Below, piece by piece: positions 53,178 through 63,856 of a DNA stretch of 64,000 nucleotides; the first letter of the stretch is position 1, and the number at the start of each line of letters is the position of its first letter. The notes under the pieces were generated by a model that worked only from the letters and a program-made list of their open reading frames with translations, did no database searches and had not been told where the DNA came from. A program made the position numbers and the translations under genes. The DNA is taken from the NCBI RefSeq assembly GCF_041320595.1, contig NZ_CP166625.1, forward strand, positions 5,020,001 through 5,084,000. Reading direction: 5' to 3'. The stretch comes from Pleomorphomonas sp. PLEO. Its GTDB lineage: Bacteria > Pseudomonadota > Alphaproteobacteria > Rhizobiales > Pleomorphomonadaceae.

Positions 53178-53517
53178 CAAAGCACTTTCCTGGCCGACCA
53201 TCATTGCCCCACGGACGTCCGCTTGGGGCGAACTCAAGCGCGCCGAACCGGCCCGCGCCCTCCGACCCACTCGCGACTCGCAACCGGCAACCAGCCGAAC
53301 CGCGACCCACAGGCCAAGCCGTTCGGATTGAGACTCAACTCGCGGCATTCGTCAATGTGGCGCCCCACCACCGCAGAGAGAAGCACGATCTCGCACAATT
53401 TCGAGTCATGCCCATCCTGCATCCGGGGCTACTTGACAGGTTCCAGGATCGCCCCCCTAATGTCAGATATCAGACCAATTTTCTGGGCCTTGGCCCGATC
53501 GAGCGAATGGCGGACGG
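53178..53517. other. divergent promoter region between XRE-cupin and GntR genes
   Basis: 340 bases. It contains the plus-strand promoter and operator listed next. The rest holds no gene or hairpin I can support. Confidence 0.4.
53433..53475 (+). promoter_or_regulatory. promoter and operator of the GntR/PLP-lyase operon
   Basis: TTGACA (53433-53438), a 17-base spacer, and CCTAAT (53456-53461) form a good promoter. Immediately after it, GTCAGATATCAGAC (53462-53475) is a near-palindrome symmetric at 12 of 14 positions. A GntR dimer bound there would cover the transcription start, so autoregulation is likely. Confidence 0.5.
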
Positions 53518-54231
53518 ATGGCCGGCGACATCTCTTCCCTGGAGCGAATTCCGCGTGTCGACCGGGTCCGCAGCGTCATGAACGCGCTCGCCGATCACAT
53601 CGAACGCGCCGGTATGAAGCCGGGCGACAAACTGCCGACCGAACGCGAACTATCCGTGGCGCTCGGTGTCGGGCGATCGACCGTACGAGAAGTGATCCGG
53701 CAGTTGCAGGCGCTCGGCGTGGCCGAGCCGCGCGTTGGTTCCGGCACCTTCCTCATGCGAACGATCACGCCCGGCACGGTCCACATGCCGCTATCGCTGG
53801 ACATGTCACACCTGAGGGACGCGCTGCTACAAACGCTGGAGGTGCGACGCGGCATCGAAGTGGAAGCATCGGCGGTGGCTGCCCTCAAGCATACGCGTGA
53901 GGACGTCCCGCTGATGGACGCAACGCTGGCCGAGATGGAGCGTGTCCATCTCGATAAAGGCACTGCCGGCCGGGAAGATCTCGCCTTTCACCTGTCGATC
54001 TACGACGCCACTCACAACCCGCTTTTCCCCCGCCTGCTCGAGCAGATGCGGGAGACGTTCGAAAGTTTCTTCGATCAACCATTCGACCGGCCGGACTTCG
54101 CCCGGCGGTCCTTCCCGTTCCACCGCGAACTATTCGAGGCGATCGTCGCCCGCAACGTCGCTCTGGCGCGCGAGAAGACTTACGCGATCCTCGAAATTGT
54201 CGAGGAAGACATCAAGGACATGTCCAGATGA
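53518..54231 (+). CDS. GntR-family regulator, FadR/FCD type
   Basis: 237 residues with an N-terminal winged helix (DKLPTERELSVALGVGRSTVREVIRQLQALGVAEPRVGSG region) and a helical FCD ligand-binding domain (about 85-230) with the metal-site residues in DLAFHLSIYDATHNP and SFPFHRELFEAI. It overlaps the downstream PLP lyase gene by four bases, so it probably responds to the substrate of that enzyme. Confidence 0.9.
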   Translation: MAGDISSLERIPRVDRVRSVMNALADHIERAGMKPGDKLPTERELSVALGVGRSTVREVIRQLQALGVAEPRVGSGTFLMRTITPGTVHMPLSLDMSHLRDALLQTLEVRRGIEVEASAVAALKHTREDVPLMDATLAEMERVHLDKGTAGREDLAFHLSIYDATHNPLFPRLLEQMRETFESFFDQPFDRPDFARRSFPFHRELFEAIVARNVALAREKTYAILEIVEEDIKDMSR

Positions 54232-55397
54232 ATGAGGAAGCCGACCCGATCAAGCGCGCCAGCTTGATCGTCGCCCATGATGAAGTGAACGCCTACGACG
54301 CCGTCGTGCCGCCGATCGTCCAGACGTCGCTGTTCACCTTCTCGTCCTATGACGAGATGAACCAGACCTACATGGGCAAGATAACGCGGCCAACTTACAG
54401 CCGCGGACTCAACCCGACCGTTCGCCATTTCGAGGACATGATCGCGCGGCTGGAAGGCGGCGAGGATGCCATCGGCTTTGCGTCCGGCATGGCGGCGATT
54501 TCCTCGACGGTGATGACGTTCGTCCGGCCCGGCGACAAGCTGCTCTGCGTCCGCCACGTTTACCCGGACGCTTATCGCCTGTTTGAAATTCTGCTGAAGC
54601 AGTACGGCGTTCACACTGTCTATGTCGACGGTCGTGATGAAGCCGCTGTGGCCCGCGAGCTGCCCGGCGCCGCCCTGTTTTATCTCGAAAGCCCGACGAG
54701 CTGGTCGATGGATGCGCTCGACGTCGCCTCCCTCGCGGTGCTGGCCCGCAAGCACGGCGTCGTCACGGCGATCGACAACAGTTGGGCGTCCCCAGTTTTC
54801 CAGCAGCCGCTGTCACTCGGCGTCGACCTGGTTCTGCATTCCGCCTCCAAATATATCGGCGGCCACTCGGACGTGGTTGCCGGCGTGGTGACCGGCTCGA
54901 AGGCGCTACTCGGCAGGATCCGCTCAACGACCTATCCCTATCTCGGCGGCAAATTATCGCCGTTCGACGCTTGGCTGTTGATCCGCGGCCTCAGGACGCT
55001 GCCGGCCCGCATGAAGGCGCATGAAGCGGCAGCGCTCCATGTCGCCCGCAAGCTGGCCGCCCATCCGCTCATCGAGAATGTCCTGCACCCTGGCCTCGGA
55101 AACACTCTCCCACCCGGCCTTTTCGGCACGTCGGGCCTGTTCTCGTTCACCTTCACCGAGGGCGTCGACATTCCGAAGTTTGCCGACCAGCTGAAGCTGT
55201 TCAAGCTCGGCGTCAGTTGGGGCGGGCACGAGAGCCTCGTCGTTCCGGCGACCGTCGTTCACAACCAGGCCGCCGGACCTAACTCGGCGGTGGACTTCGG
55301 CATCAGCCCGCGCGTGGTTCGCCTGCATGTCGGCCTCGAAGGCGCCGAAGCGCTATGGGCCGACCTCGGCGGCGCCATCGACGCGGCACGTATCTAG
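54228..55397 (+). CDS. PLP-dependent Cys/Met metabolism lyase (cystathionine beta-lyase-like)
   Basis: 389 residues. Cofactor contacts: YSRGLNPT, ASGMAAISS, the Asp in AIDNSWASPV and the PLP lysine Lys208 in SASKYIGGHSDVVAG. The block KLFKLGVSWGGHESLVVPA near the C-terminus is typical of cystathionine beta-lyases and related C-S lyases. It sits between its own GntR regulator and a sugar-type ABC importer, so its substrate may be a thio-conjugate imported from outside; this is inference. It is a second family member in the window, distinct from the one at 25286. Confidence 0.85.
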   Translation: MNEEADPIKRASLIVAHDEVNAYDAVVPPIVQTSLFTFSSYDEMNQTYMGKITRPTYSRGLNPTVRHFEDMIARLEGGEDAIGFASGMAAISSTVMTFVRPGDKLLCVRHVYPDAYRLFEILLKQYGVHTVYVDGRDEAAVARELPGAALFYLESPTSWSMDALDVASLAVLARKHGVVTAIDNSWASPVFQQPLSLGVDLVLHSASKYIGGHSDVVAGVVTGSKALLGRIRSTTYPYLGGKLSPFDAWLLIRGLRTLPARMKAHEAAALHVARKLAAHPLIENVLHPGLGNTLPPGLFGTSGLFSFTFTEGVDIPKFADQLKLFKLGVSWGGHESLVVPATVVHNQAAGPNSAVDFGISPRVVRLHVGLEGAEALWADLGGAIDAARI

Positions 55398-55520
55398 GAG
55401 AGTTACCTCAACGATTCACCGGCTTGGAGGGGCCGGCAAAGGGCATCGGTGCATATAAAAATCAGGGGCGCCGATGCCTGATCGGCCGGGAGAGCCGGCC
55501 GGACAACAGAAAGACCGCAC

Positions 55521-55543
55521 GGCGGGGCCTCCAACACCCCGCC
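55521..55543 (+). terminator. G+C-rich hairpin before the binding-protein gene
   Basis: GGCGGGG and CCCCGCC form a 7-bp stem with a 9-base loop in the 177-base gap between the PLP lyase gene and the next binding-protein gene. No T-run; it may attenuate read-through or protect mRNA. Confidence 0.35.
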
Positions 55544-55574
55544 CTTATGTGGCAACCAAGGAAAGGGGAACTTC

Positions 55575-56837
55575 ATGAACAGGATTTTGGCTATCGCGTC
55601 GCTGTCGACGCTGCTTATGGCGGGCACGGCCCTTGCCGATACGACGTTGAAACTCGTCGAGGTGATCACCAGCCCCGAGCGGACCGAAACGCTCAAGGGC
55701 ATCGTCAAGACGTTCGAGGATGCCAACCCCGGCACCAAGGTGGAGATCATCTCCCTGCCTTGGGGGCAAGCCTTCGAGAAATTCGCCACGATGGTTTCGG
55801 CCGGCGAGACGCCCGACGTCGTGGAGATGCCGGACAACTGGGTGGCGCTCTACTCAAATAACGGCGCCCTCGAGAGCCTCGAGCCATATCTGGCCAAATG
55901 GGAATACACCGCCGGCCTGACCCCGCGCACGCTTGAGATGGGGCGACTGACCAAGAACACCGTCTATCAGCTGCCCTACGGCTTCTATCTTCGGGCGATG
56001 TTCTACAACAAGAAGCTGCTCGCCGAGGCCGGCGTTACCGAGCCGCCGAAGACGCTCGACGAGTTCCGCGCCGCTTCCGAGAAGGTGTCGAAGCTGCCGG
56101 GCAAGTATGGGTACTGTCTGCGTGGTGGCCCGGGCGGCCTCAATGGTTGGGTCATGTTCGGCGCCTCGATGGCCGGCAACAACACCTTCTTCAAGCCGGA
56201 CGGCACCTCGACCTTCGCCGACCCAGGCTGGGCCAAGGGCATCAAGTACGTCGTCGACCTCTACAAGGACGGCCTCGCCCCCAAGGACAGCATCAACTGG
56301 GGCTTCAACGAAGTCGTCGGCGGGTTCTATTCGGGCACCTGCGCCTTCCTCGACCAGGATCCGGACGCCTTGATTTCGATCGCCGAGCGCATGAAGCCTG
56401 AGGACTATGGTGTGATGCCGTTCCCGAAGGGCCCGGACGGCAAGGCGTTCCCAACCATTGGCTACGGCGGCTGGTCGATGTTCGCCAACTCCGAGCACAA
56501 GGATCTCTCCTGGAAGCTGATCGCTACGCTCGACAGCCCGGAAGGCAATATCGCCTGGAACAAGCGCATTGGCGCCCTGCCGATCCACAAGGCGGCCGAG
56601 AGCGATCCGTTCTACGCCGGAGACCAGTTCAAGGGCTGGTTCGCGGAACTCGCCGACCCCAACGTCACCCCGACGGTGATGCCGACGTATCTTGAGGAGT
56701 TTGCCTTCTTCAAGGACTCGCTGGTGATCAAGACCAGCCAGCAAGCCCTTCTCGGCGAGATCTCCCCGGACGAGCTCGCCAAGCAGTGGGCCGACTACAT
56801 GACGGCGGCGCAGCAGAAGTTCCTCGCCAGCAAGTAA
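55575..56837 (+). CDS. ABC sugar-binding protein, extracellular solute-binding family 1
   Basis: 420 residues. The signal peptide ends at GTALADTTLK; the mature protein shows the family-1 pattern LKGIVKTFEDANPGTKVEII and SAGETPDVVEMPDNW, with aromatic sugar-site residues in NGWVMFG and GYGGWSMFANSEH. It is the first gene of a MalEFGK/UgpBAEC-type importer. The ligand is probably a sugar or a sugar-like polyol derivative. Confidence 0.9.
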   Translation: MNRILAIASLSTLLMAGTALADTTLKLVEVITSPERTETLKGIVKTFEDANPGTKVEIISLPWGQAFEKFATMVSAGETPDVVEMPDNWVALYSNNGALESLEPYLAKWEYTAGLTPRTLEMGRLTKNTVYQLPYGFYLRAMFYNKKLLAEAGVTEPPKTLDEFRAASEKVSKLPGKYGYCLRGGPGGLNGWVMFGASMAGNNTFFKPDGTSTFADPGWAKGIKYVVDLYKDGLAPKDSINWGFNEVVGGFYSGTCAFLDQDPDALISIAERMKPEDYGVMPFPKGPDGKAFPTIGYGGWSMFANSEHKDLSWKLIATLDSPEGNIAWNKRIGALPIHKAAESDPFYAGDQFKGWFAELADPNVTPTVMPTYLEEFAFFKDSLVIKTSQQALLGEISPDELAKQWADYMTAAQQKFLASK

Positions 56838-57033
56838 CGACGCGTCAAAACACCTTTCGATCGGGCTTACTGGCCTGATCGGAAGGCGAACGCGCCAAGC
56901 TTGGACCTCCGGTGGCGCGCGCGTCGCCGGAGTTCGATGCGATCTGCCAGCCACTTGTCGCGGCGGCGATCGAGCCCTCGTGCCTCGGCTCATGCCAAGC
57001 GTCCGTCTGCGAACCTATGCGAGTTTCTGTCCG

Positions 57034-57969
57034 ATGACCTCCACTTACGCGGCCGCGCCGCCCAATGGCGACCGCCGAACGGCGAAGCAAAAGATCGCCG
57101 CATATCTAGAGCCATGGCTCTATTCAGCACCTGTGCTGATCTTGATCGTCGCCATCATGCTGGTGCCGCTGGCGCTCGGCGTTTCCTACGCCTTCCGCGA
57201 CATCCGGTTGCTCAACCCGTTCAGCGGCGCCTTCGTCGGCCTCAAGCATTTTCGCGAGCTCGCCAGTGACAGCGCCTTTCGCGGTGCGCTGGTCAATACG
57301 CTGTGGTGGACATTCAGCTCGGTCATCCTGCAATTCCTGTTCGGTTTGATCCTGGCCTTGCTGCTCAACCAACCGTTCAAGGGGCGAGCGCTGGCGCAGG
57401 CACTTTGCTTCCTTCCCTGGGCGGTGCCGAGCTTCCTGTCGGGCCTCGACTGGGCCTGGATGTTCAACCCGGTCGTCGGGCCGATCCCCCACTGGCTCTA
57501 CGCGCTGGGCATAATGTCGGAGCCCAGCAACATTCTTTCCGATCCGAAAACGGCCATGTGGGGGCCAATCATCGCCAACGTCTGGTGGGGAATCCCCTTC
57601 TTCGCCATCACCATGCTGGCGGCGTTGCAGGCGATCCCCAAGGATCTCTATGAGGCGGCGGAGATCGATGGCGCCGGTCCGATCGAACGCTTCCGGTCGA
57701 TCACCGTGCCCTTCCTGGCGCCGACCATGGCCATCTCCATCCTGCTGCGGACGGTGTGGATCGCCAATTTCGCCGACCTGATCATCGTCATGACCAACGG
57801 CGGTCCGGCCGACCGGACCCAGATCGTGGCGAGCTACATATTCACCCAGGCCTTTCGCCGGCTCGACTTCGGCTACGCCTCGGCGATCGCGCTGGTGCTC
57901 CTGGTGCTGCTGCTCGCCTATTCGATGCTGATCGTCATCCTGCGCCAAACCATGCTGTCGAGGCACTGA
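57034..57969 (+). CDS. sugar ABC transporter permease (MalF/UgpA type)
   Basis: About 311 residues with six membrane segments. The coupling helix motif is EAAEIDGAGPIERFRSITVPFLAP. Start uncertain: I choose the ATG at 57034 since the first membrane segment follows 32 residues later; a GTG at 56980 and an ATG at 56992 are also in frame. No strong ribosome site precedes any of them. Confidence 0.87.
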   Translation: MTSTYAAAPPNGDRRTAKQKIAAYLEPWLYSAPVLILIVAIMLVPLALGVSYAFRDIRLLNPFSGAFVGLKHFRELASDSAFRGALVNTLWWTFSSVILQFLFGLILALLLNQPFKGRALAQALCFLPWAVPSFLSGLDWAWMFNPVVGPIPHWLYALGIMSEPSNILSDPKTAMWGPIIANVWWGIPFFAITMLAALQAIPKDLYEAAEIDGAGPIERFRSITVPFLAPTMAISILLRTVWIANFADLIIVMTNGGPADRTQIVASYIFTQAFRRLDFGYASAIALVLLVLLLAYSMLIVILRQTMLSRH

Positions 57970-57972
57970 CCG

Positions 57973-58806
57973 ATGACCAGAAAGCGCATTGTCCTGACCG
58001 TGTTGCACAGGCTGGCCGTCCTTGCCTATGTGGCCTTCGCCCTGTTTCCGCTGTTCTGGCTGCTCAAGGTGTCGGTGACGCCCACCAGCCTGCTCTACAC
58101 CGAGGGTATCCGGATGTGGCCGTCGCAGGCGAGCCTTGAACACTACAAGTTCGTCCTGACCCACTCGAGCTTCCCGACCTTCTTCCTCAACTCGACGATC
58201 GTCTCGGCGTCGACGGCAATCATCGTCACCATCGTCTCATCGCTCGCCGGCTACGCCATGTCGCGCTTCGTCTTCCGCGGCAAATACTGGATCGTCGGTC
58301 TGCTGCTTCTGACGCAGATGTTCCCGCTGGTCATGCTGATCGCGCCGATGTTCAAGATGCTATCGCCGCTCGGACTCACCAACAGCCTCACCGGCCTCGT
58401 CATCGTCTATGTCGCCTTCAACGTGCCGTTTGCCACCTTCCTGATGCAGTCTTTCTTCGACGGTATTCCGAAGGATCTCGAGGACGCGGCGATGATCGAC
58501 GGCGCCACGCGGTTCACCGCGTTTCGGCAGATTATCCTGCCGCTGACGCTGCCCGGCATCGCCGCGACACTCGGGTTCGTCTTCACGGCGGCATGGAGCG
58601 AACTGCTGTTCGCGCTGATGCTGATCTCAGGCGAAAAGGCGACCACCTTCCCGGTTGGGCTCCTGTCCTTCGTCTCCAAGTTCTCCGTCGACTTCGGGCA
58701 GATGATGGCCGCCGGCGTGCTGGCACTGATCCCGGCCTGCCTGTTCTTCCTTCTGATCCAGCGCTATCTCGTGCAGGGCCTGACGGCCGGCGCGGTGAAA
58801 GGCTGA
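57973..58806 (+). CDS. sugar ABC transporter permease (MalG/UgpE type)
   Basis: 277 residues with six membrane segments and the EAA motif EDAAMIDGATRFTAFRQIILPLTLPG. The start is three bases after the preceding permease stop, so the two permeases are co-translated and form the membrane channel as a heterodimer. Confidence 0.92.
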   Translation: MTRKRIVLTVLHRLAVLAYVAFALFPLFWLLKVSVTPTSLLYTEGIRMWPSQASLEHYKFVLTHSSFPTFFLNSTIVSASTAIIVTIVSSLAGYAMSRFVFRGKYWIVGLLLLTQMFPLVMLIAPMFKMLSPLGLTNSLTGLVIVYVAFNVPFATFLMQSFFDGIPKDLEDAAMIDGATRFTAFRQIILPLTLPGIAATLGFVFTAAWSELLFALMLISGEKATTFPVGLLSFVSKFSVDFGQMMAAGVLALIPACLFFLLIQRYLVQGLTAGAVKG

Positions 58807-58817
58807 GGAGCATTTTC

Positions 58818-59885
58818 ATGGCTTCCATCACCATAGAGGCAATCACCAAAACCTTCGGCACCGTGCCGGTCCTGCACGACATCGACCTTTCGATCGGCGA
58901 TGGCGAATTCGTCGTGCTGGTTGGTCCGTCAGGTTGCGGCAAATCGACGTTGCTCCGGATGATCGCCGGCCTTGAGGATATTACCGCCGGCGAGATCCGC
59001 ATCGACGGTCGCCGCATCAACGAAGTCGCGCCCAAGGATCGCGACATCGCAATGGTCTTTCAGTCCTATGCGCTTTATCCGCACATGACGGTGGCCGACA
59101 ATATGAGCTACAGCCTGAAGCTCAGGAAGACGACCCGGGAGAGGATCGCCGAGGCGGTGGGGGCGGCGGCCGGCAAGCTGGGGCTCGATCCCCTCTTGGA
59201 GCGTCGCCCCAAGGCATTGTCCGGCGGTCAGCGTCAGCGCGTTGCCATGGGCCGGGCGATCGTGCGCCATCCCAAAGCCTTCCTATTCGACGAACCGCTC
59301 AGCAATCTCGACGCCCGGCTGCGCGAGCAAATGCGAGCGGAAATCAAGCGACTGCACAAGTCGATCGGCGCTACCTCGGTCTACGTCACCCACGACCAGA
59401 TCGAGGCGATGACGCTCGCCGACCGCATCGTCGCCATGCACGGTGGCATCATCCAGCAGGTCGGCAATCCGCTTGATCTCTACGATCGGCCGGCCAACCT
59501 GTTCGTTGCCGGCTTCATTGGTTCACCAGCCATGAATTTCGTCGAGGGACATTGCCGGGCCGGCGTCATCGAGACGGACGACGGCAGCCAGATCGCCATT
59601 CCCGGTGGCCTTCATCTTTCCGAGGGACAGGCGGTGACTGTCGGCGTTCGACCTGAACACGTGCGCATCGTCGCCGGCCCGGAGGCCGGTAGCTACGCGG
59701 CGCGCGTCGATCTGGTGGAGCCGACCGGCTTCGGCACCATCGTGCATGTTCGCCTGCTGGGTCAGGACCTCAAGATCTATACGCTGGAGCGCGGCGTCGC
59801 TGTGGTTGGCCAGCCGCTGCACATCGCCCTCGACGGTGCCCGGCTACACGTTTTCGATCGCGAGACGACAAACCGCCTGGGATGA
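58818..59885 (+). CDS. sugar ABC transporter ATP-binding protein (MalK/UgpC type)
   Basis: 355 residues. Walker A GPSGCGKST, Q-loop MVFQSYALYPHMTV, signature LSGGQRQRVAMGRA, Walker B AFLFDEPLSNLDARLR and the switch His in VTHDQIEAMTLADR, then a C-terminal TOBE regulatory domain (about 240-350, FIGSPAMNFVEG and VGVRPEHVRI). The ATG at 58818 follows TGAGGAG; the longer frame is the tail of the permease gene. It is the last gene before the terminator at 59913-59940. Confidence 0.93.
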   Translation: MASITIEAITKTFGTVPVLHDIDLSIGDGEFVVLVGPSGCGKSTLLRMIAGLEDITAGEIRIDGRRINEVAPKDRDIAMVFQSYALYPHMTVADNMSYSLKLRKTTRERIAEAVGAAAGKLGLDPLLERRPKALSGGQRQRVAMGRAIVRHPKAFLFDEPLSNLDARLREQMRAEIKRLHKSIGATSVYVTHDQIEAMTLADRIVAMHGGIIQQVGNPLDLYDRPANLFVAGFIGSPAMNFVEGHCRAGVIETDDGSQIAIPGGLHLSEGQAVTVGVRPEHVRIVAGPEAGSYAARVDLVEPTGFGTIVHVRLLGQDLKIYTLERGVAVVGQPLHIALDGARLHVFDRETTNRLG

Positions 59886-59912
59886 ATAGATAATCTTTGG
59901 GTAGAGCCATCG

Positions 59913-59940
59913 ACGGCCGGAGTCACGCGACTCCGGCCGT
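59913..59940 (+). terminator. terminator after the MalK-type gene
   Basis: ACGGCCGGAGTC and GACTCCGGCCGT form a perfect 12-bp stem with a 4-base loop, followed by TT. It ends the 53.5-59.9 kb operon. Confidence 0.65.
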
Positions 59941-60294
59941 TTGCACGTTTGCGGTCGACCCGTTCACCATTGATGACGCGGGAAACTTTCGCGCCCCTCA
60001 AAAACGGCGTCAAACCATGCGGCCCTCTCCATTTCAACATTTCGTACAGTGCTCGAAATTATTACGCGCGTAAAATTTCTATGTTGACATGCGGCAACAT
60101 TCCATGATGTGTTGACCTCGCTGAGACGGAGAGAAACCTCTGTCGAAGCGCGTTCGTCGTCAGGCCCGTCTGGGCCCGAACGGGCGAAGTTTCGCTTCGC
60201 GCGAGACTGGTTTTCGCCCGATAGTTCAACAACGGCCGACATGTCTTCCGACCACGAGGATGGATCGGAGCGGCGGCCATGTGGGAGGAACACA
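59941..60294. other. promoter region of the second ribose-type operon
   Basis: About 350 bases, with the palindromic operator at 60057-60078 and a TTGACA at 60084-60089 that may be a -35 box; no -10 at 16-18 bases is convincing. TGTTG-N8-CAACA is a second inverted repeat at 60082-60099. No gene is supported, although a frame is open from 60109 into the next gene. Confidence 0.4.
60057..60078. promoter_or_regulatory. palindromic operator centred on TTACGCGCGTAA
   Basis: A perfect 12-bp core, TTACGCGCGTAA, lies in a 22-base element symmetric at 18 positions with A/T-rich arms. NagC/Mlc-type ROK repressors and LacI-type repressors use such sites. It is about 215 bases upstream of the binding-protein start and just before a TTGACA hexamer. 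Confidence 0.5.
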
Positions 60295-61185
60295 ATGACT
60301 ATTCGTTCGCTCGCTCGCCTGGCTCTCGCCGGCTCCACCTTCGCTTTTCTCGCCACGTCGGCAATGGCCGCCGGTATCGGCGCTTCGCTGCTCACCCAGC
60401 AGCATCCGTTCTACATTGAGCTCGCCGACGCCATGAAGGCCGAGGCCACCGCCAAGAACGTTCCGCTCGAGTTGGCCATCGCCAATCAGGACCTCAACAA
60501 GCAGCTCTCCGACGTCGAGGACTTCATCGTCAAGGGCGTCGACGTCATCGTGCTGTCGCCGGTCGACAGCAAGGGCGTCAAGGCCGTGATCGAGAAGGCC
60601 CAGAAGGCCGGCATCAAGGTCATCACCGTCGACGTGCCCGCAACCGACGTGAAGGTCACGTCCTATATCGGCACCGACAACTATGCTGGCGGCGTCAAGG
60701 CCGGCGAGCTTATGGCCAAGGAGCTCGGTGACAAGGGCAAGGTCGCCATCATCGACTATCCGACCGTACAGTCGGTGGTGAACCGCATCGATGGCTTCAA
60801 GAAGGCCATCGGCGAGCACAAGGACGTCGAGATCGTCGCCCAGCAGACCGGCATCACCCGCGCCGAGGCCCTGGCCGCCGCGCAGAACATGCTGCAGGCC
60901 AATCCCGACATCCAGGGCATCTTCGGCTTCGGCGACGACGCCGCGCTGGCCGCCGCCGTGGCGGTGAAGTCGGCCGGTCTTGAGAACCAGGTCAAGGTGA
61001 TCGGCTTCGACGGCATGGAAGAAGCCCGCAAGGCCGTCGACACCAATCCAGTGATGGTTGGCGTCATCCAGCAGTTCCCCGGTGAGATGGGCAAGCGGGC
61101 CGTCGATACGGCCATCGACGTCATCGCTGGCAAGGACGTGCCGGCCGAGCAGCCGATCGAGCCGGGCGTCTACACTCGCAAGTGA
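60295..61185 (+). CDS. ribose-type periplasmic sugar-binding protein
   Basis: 296 residues. The ATG at 60295 follows GGGAGGAA; the signal peptide ends at SAMAAGIG. RbsB-family features: GASLLTQQHPFYIELADAM, DLNKQLSDVEDFIVKGVDVI, VKVITVDVP-like IKVITVDVPATDV, and GFGDDAALAAAVAV. It starts a BP-ATPase-permease-kinase operon that runs off the window end. Confidence 0.92.
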   Translation: MTIRSLARLALAGSTFAFLATSAMAAGIGASLLTQQHPFYIELADAMKAEATAKNVPLELAIANQDLNKQLSDVEDFIVKGVDVIVLSPVDSKGVKAVIEKAQKAGIKVITVDVPATDVKVTSYIGTDNYAGGVKAGELMAKELGDKGKVAIIDYPTVQSVVNRIDGFKKAIGEHKDVEIVAQQTGITRAEALAAAQNMLQANPDIQGIFGFGDDAALAAAVAVKSAGLENQVKVIGFDGMEEARKAVDTNPVMVGVIQQFPGEMGKRAVDTAIDVIAGKDVPAEQPIEPGVYTRK

Positions 61186-61217
61186 CGTGAACCGCAAGTG
61201 CGCGGGGCCGCATCCGC

Positions 61218-61239
61218 CAAAAGGTCGATAGACTTTTTG
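61218..61239 (+). terminator. attenuator-like hairpin after the binding-protein gene
   Basis: CAAAAGGTC and GACTTTTTG form a 9-bp stem (one G-T pair) around GATA in the 190-base gap. The downstream arm is T-rich, so partial termination that leaves more binding-protein mRNA is plausible. Confidence 0.45.
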
Positions 61240-61376
61240 CACCTAGCGGAAGCATGAGAGCAAGGGTCCGCCCCGTCCGGTCGCCCCTTGATCGACAGCG
61301 GCCCCGCGTCTTCCCTCCCTCGGCCGGTCCGGCGTTCGTCGCGGCCGAGGGTATTCGCGTCGGAAAGGAGGCGGGC

Positions 61377-62887
<1,511 letters not shown>

Positions 62888-62891
<4 letters not shown>

Positions 62892-63856
62892 GCGATGAGA
62901 AACACGCAACCGCCCAGAAGCCTTATGTCAAACTGCTCCGGCAGTATGGCGGCATCCTGGTCTCCCTGATTGTCCTCTGCATCATCTTCTCGGTGATGAA
63001 CCCGCGCTTCATGACGATCGCCAACTTCATGAACGTGCTGCAGCAGATCGCGGTGATCGCCATCGCCGCCTTCGGCATGACCTGGGTGATCCTGCTCGGC
63101 GAGATCGACCTGTCCATCGGTTCGATCATCGCCGTCGCCGGCATGGCCGCGGCTCAGGCCTTCCTTGCCGGGTTCGGCTTCGTGCCGACGCTTGTCCTGA
63201 CACTGCTTGCCGGCGCGGCTATGGGCCTTGCCAACGGCGTGCTTATCGCCAAGCTGGGGCTGCCATCGTTCATCGTGACGGTGGCGACCATGGGCATCTT
63301 CCGAGGCCTCGTCAGCCTGCCGACCAACGGCGCACCGGCGATGATCGAAGACCCCACCTGGATTGCTATCGGCGCCGAGAGTTTCCTCGGTCTGCCGATC
63401 ATCATCTGGATCGTGGTGGTGCTGTTCGCCTTCAATCACGTGCTGCTGTCGAAGACGACCTTTGGTCGCCGCGCCTATCTCACCGGTGGCAATCGTGAAG
63501 CGGCCGTCTACTCGGGCATCAAGGTCGACCGGGTCAAGATCACCATCTTCATGATCTCCGGCATCATGGCGGCGATCTCCGGCATCCTGCTGTCGTCGCG
63601 CCTCTATTCGGCGCAGACCAACGCTGGCACCAGCTATGAACTCGATGCCATCGCGGCGGCGGTGCTCGGTGGCACCAGCCTTGCCGGCGGCGTCGGCACC
63701 ATGATCGGCACCATCATCGGCGCCCTGATCATCGGCATCATGAACAACGGCATGAACATGCTGTCCGTTCCCTACTTCTACCAGTTGATCGTCAAGGGCT
63801 TGGTCATTCTGCTGGCCGTCTGGCTCGACGTTCGCTCCAAGCGGGCCAAGCAATAA
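62888..63856 (+). CDS. ribose-type ABC transporter permease
   Basis: 322 residues of the RbsC type with [60 protein letters not shown] and [27 protein letters not shown]. The start codon overlaps the ATPase stop (ATGA). The long frame before 62888 is a shadow of the ATPase gene. Confidence 0.92.
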
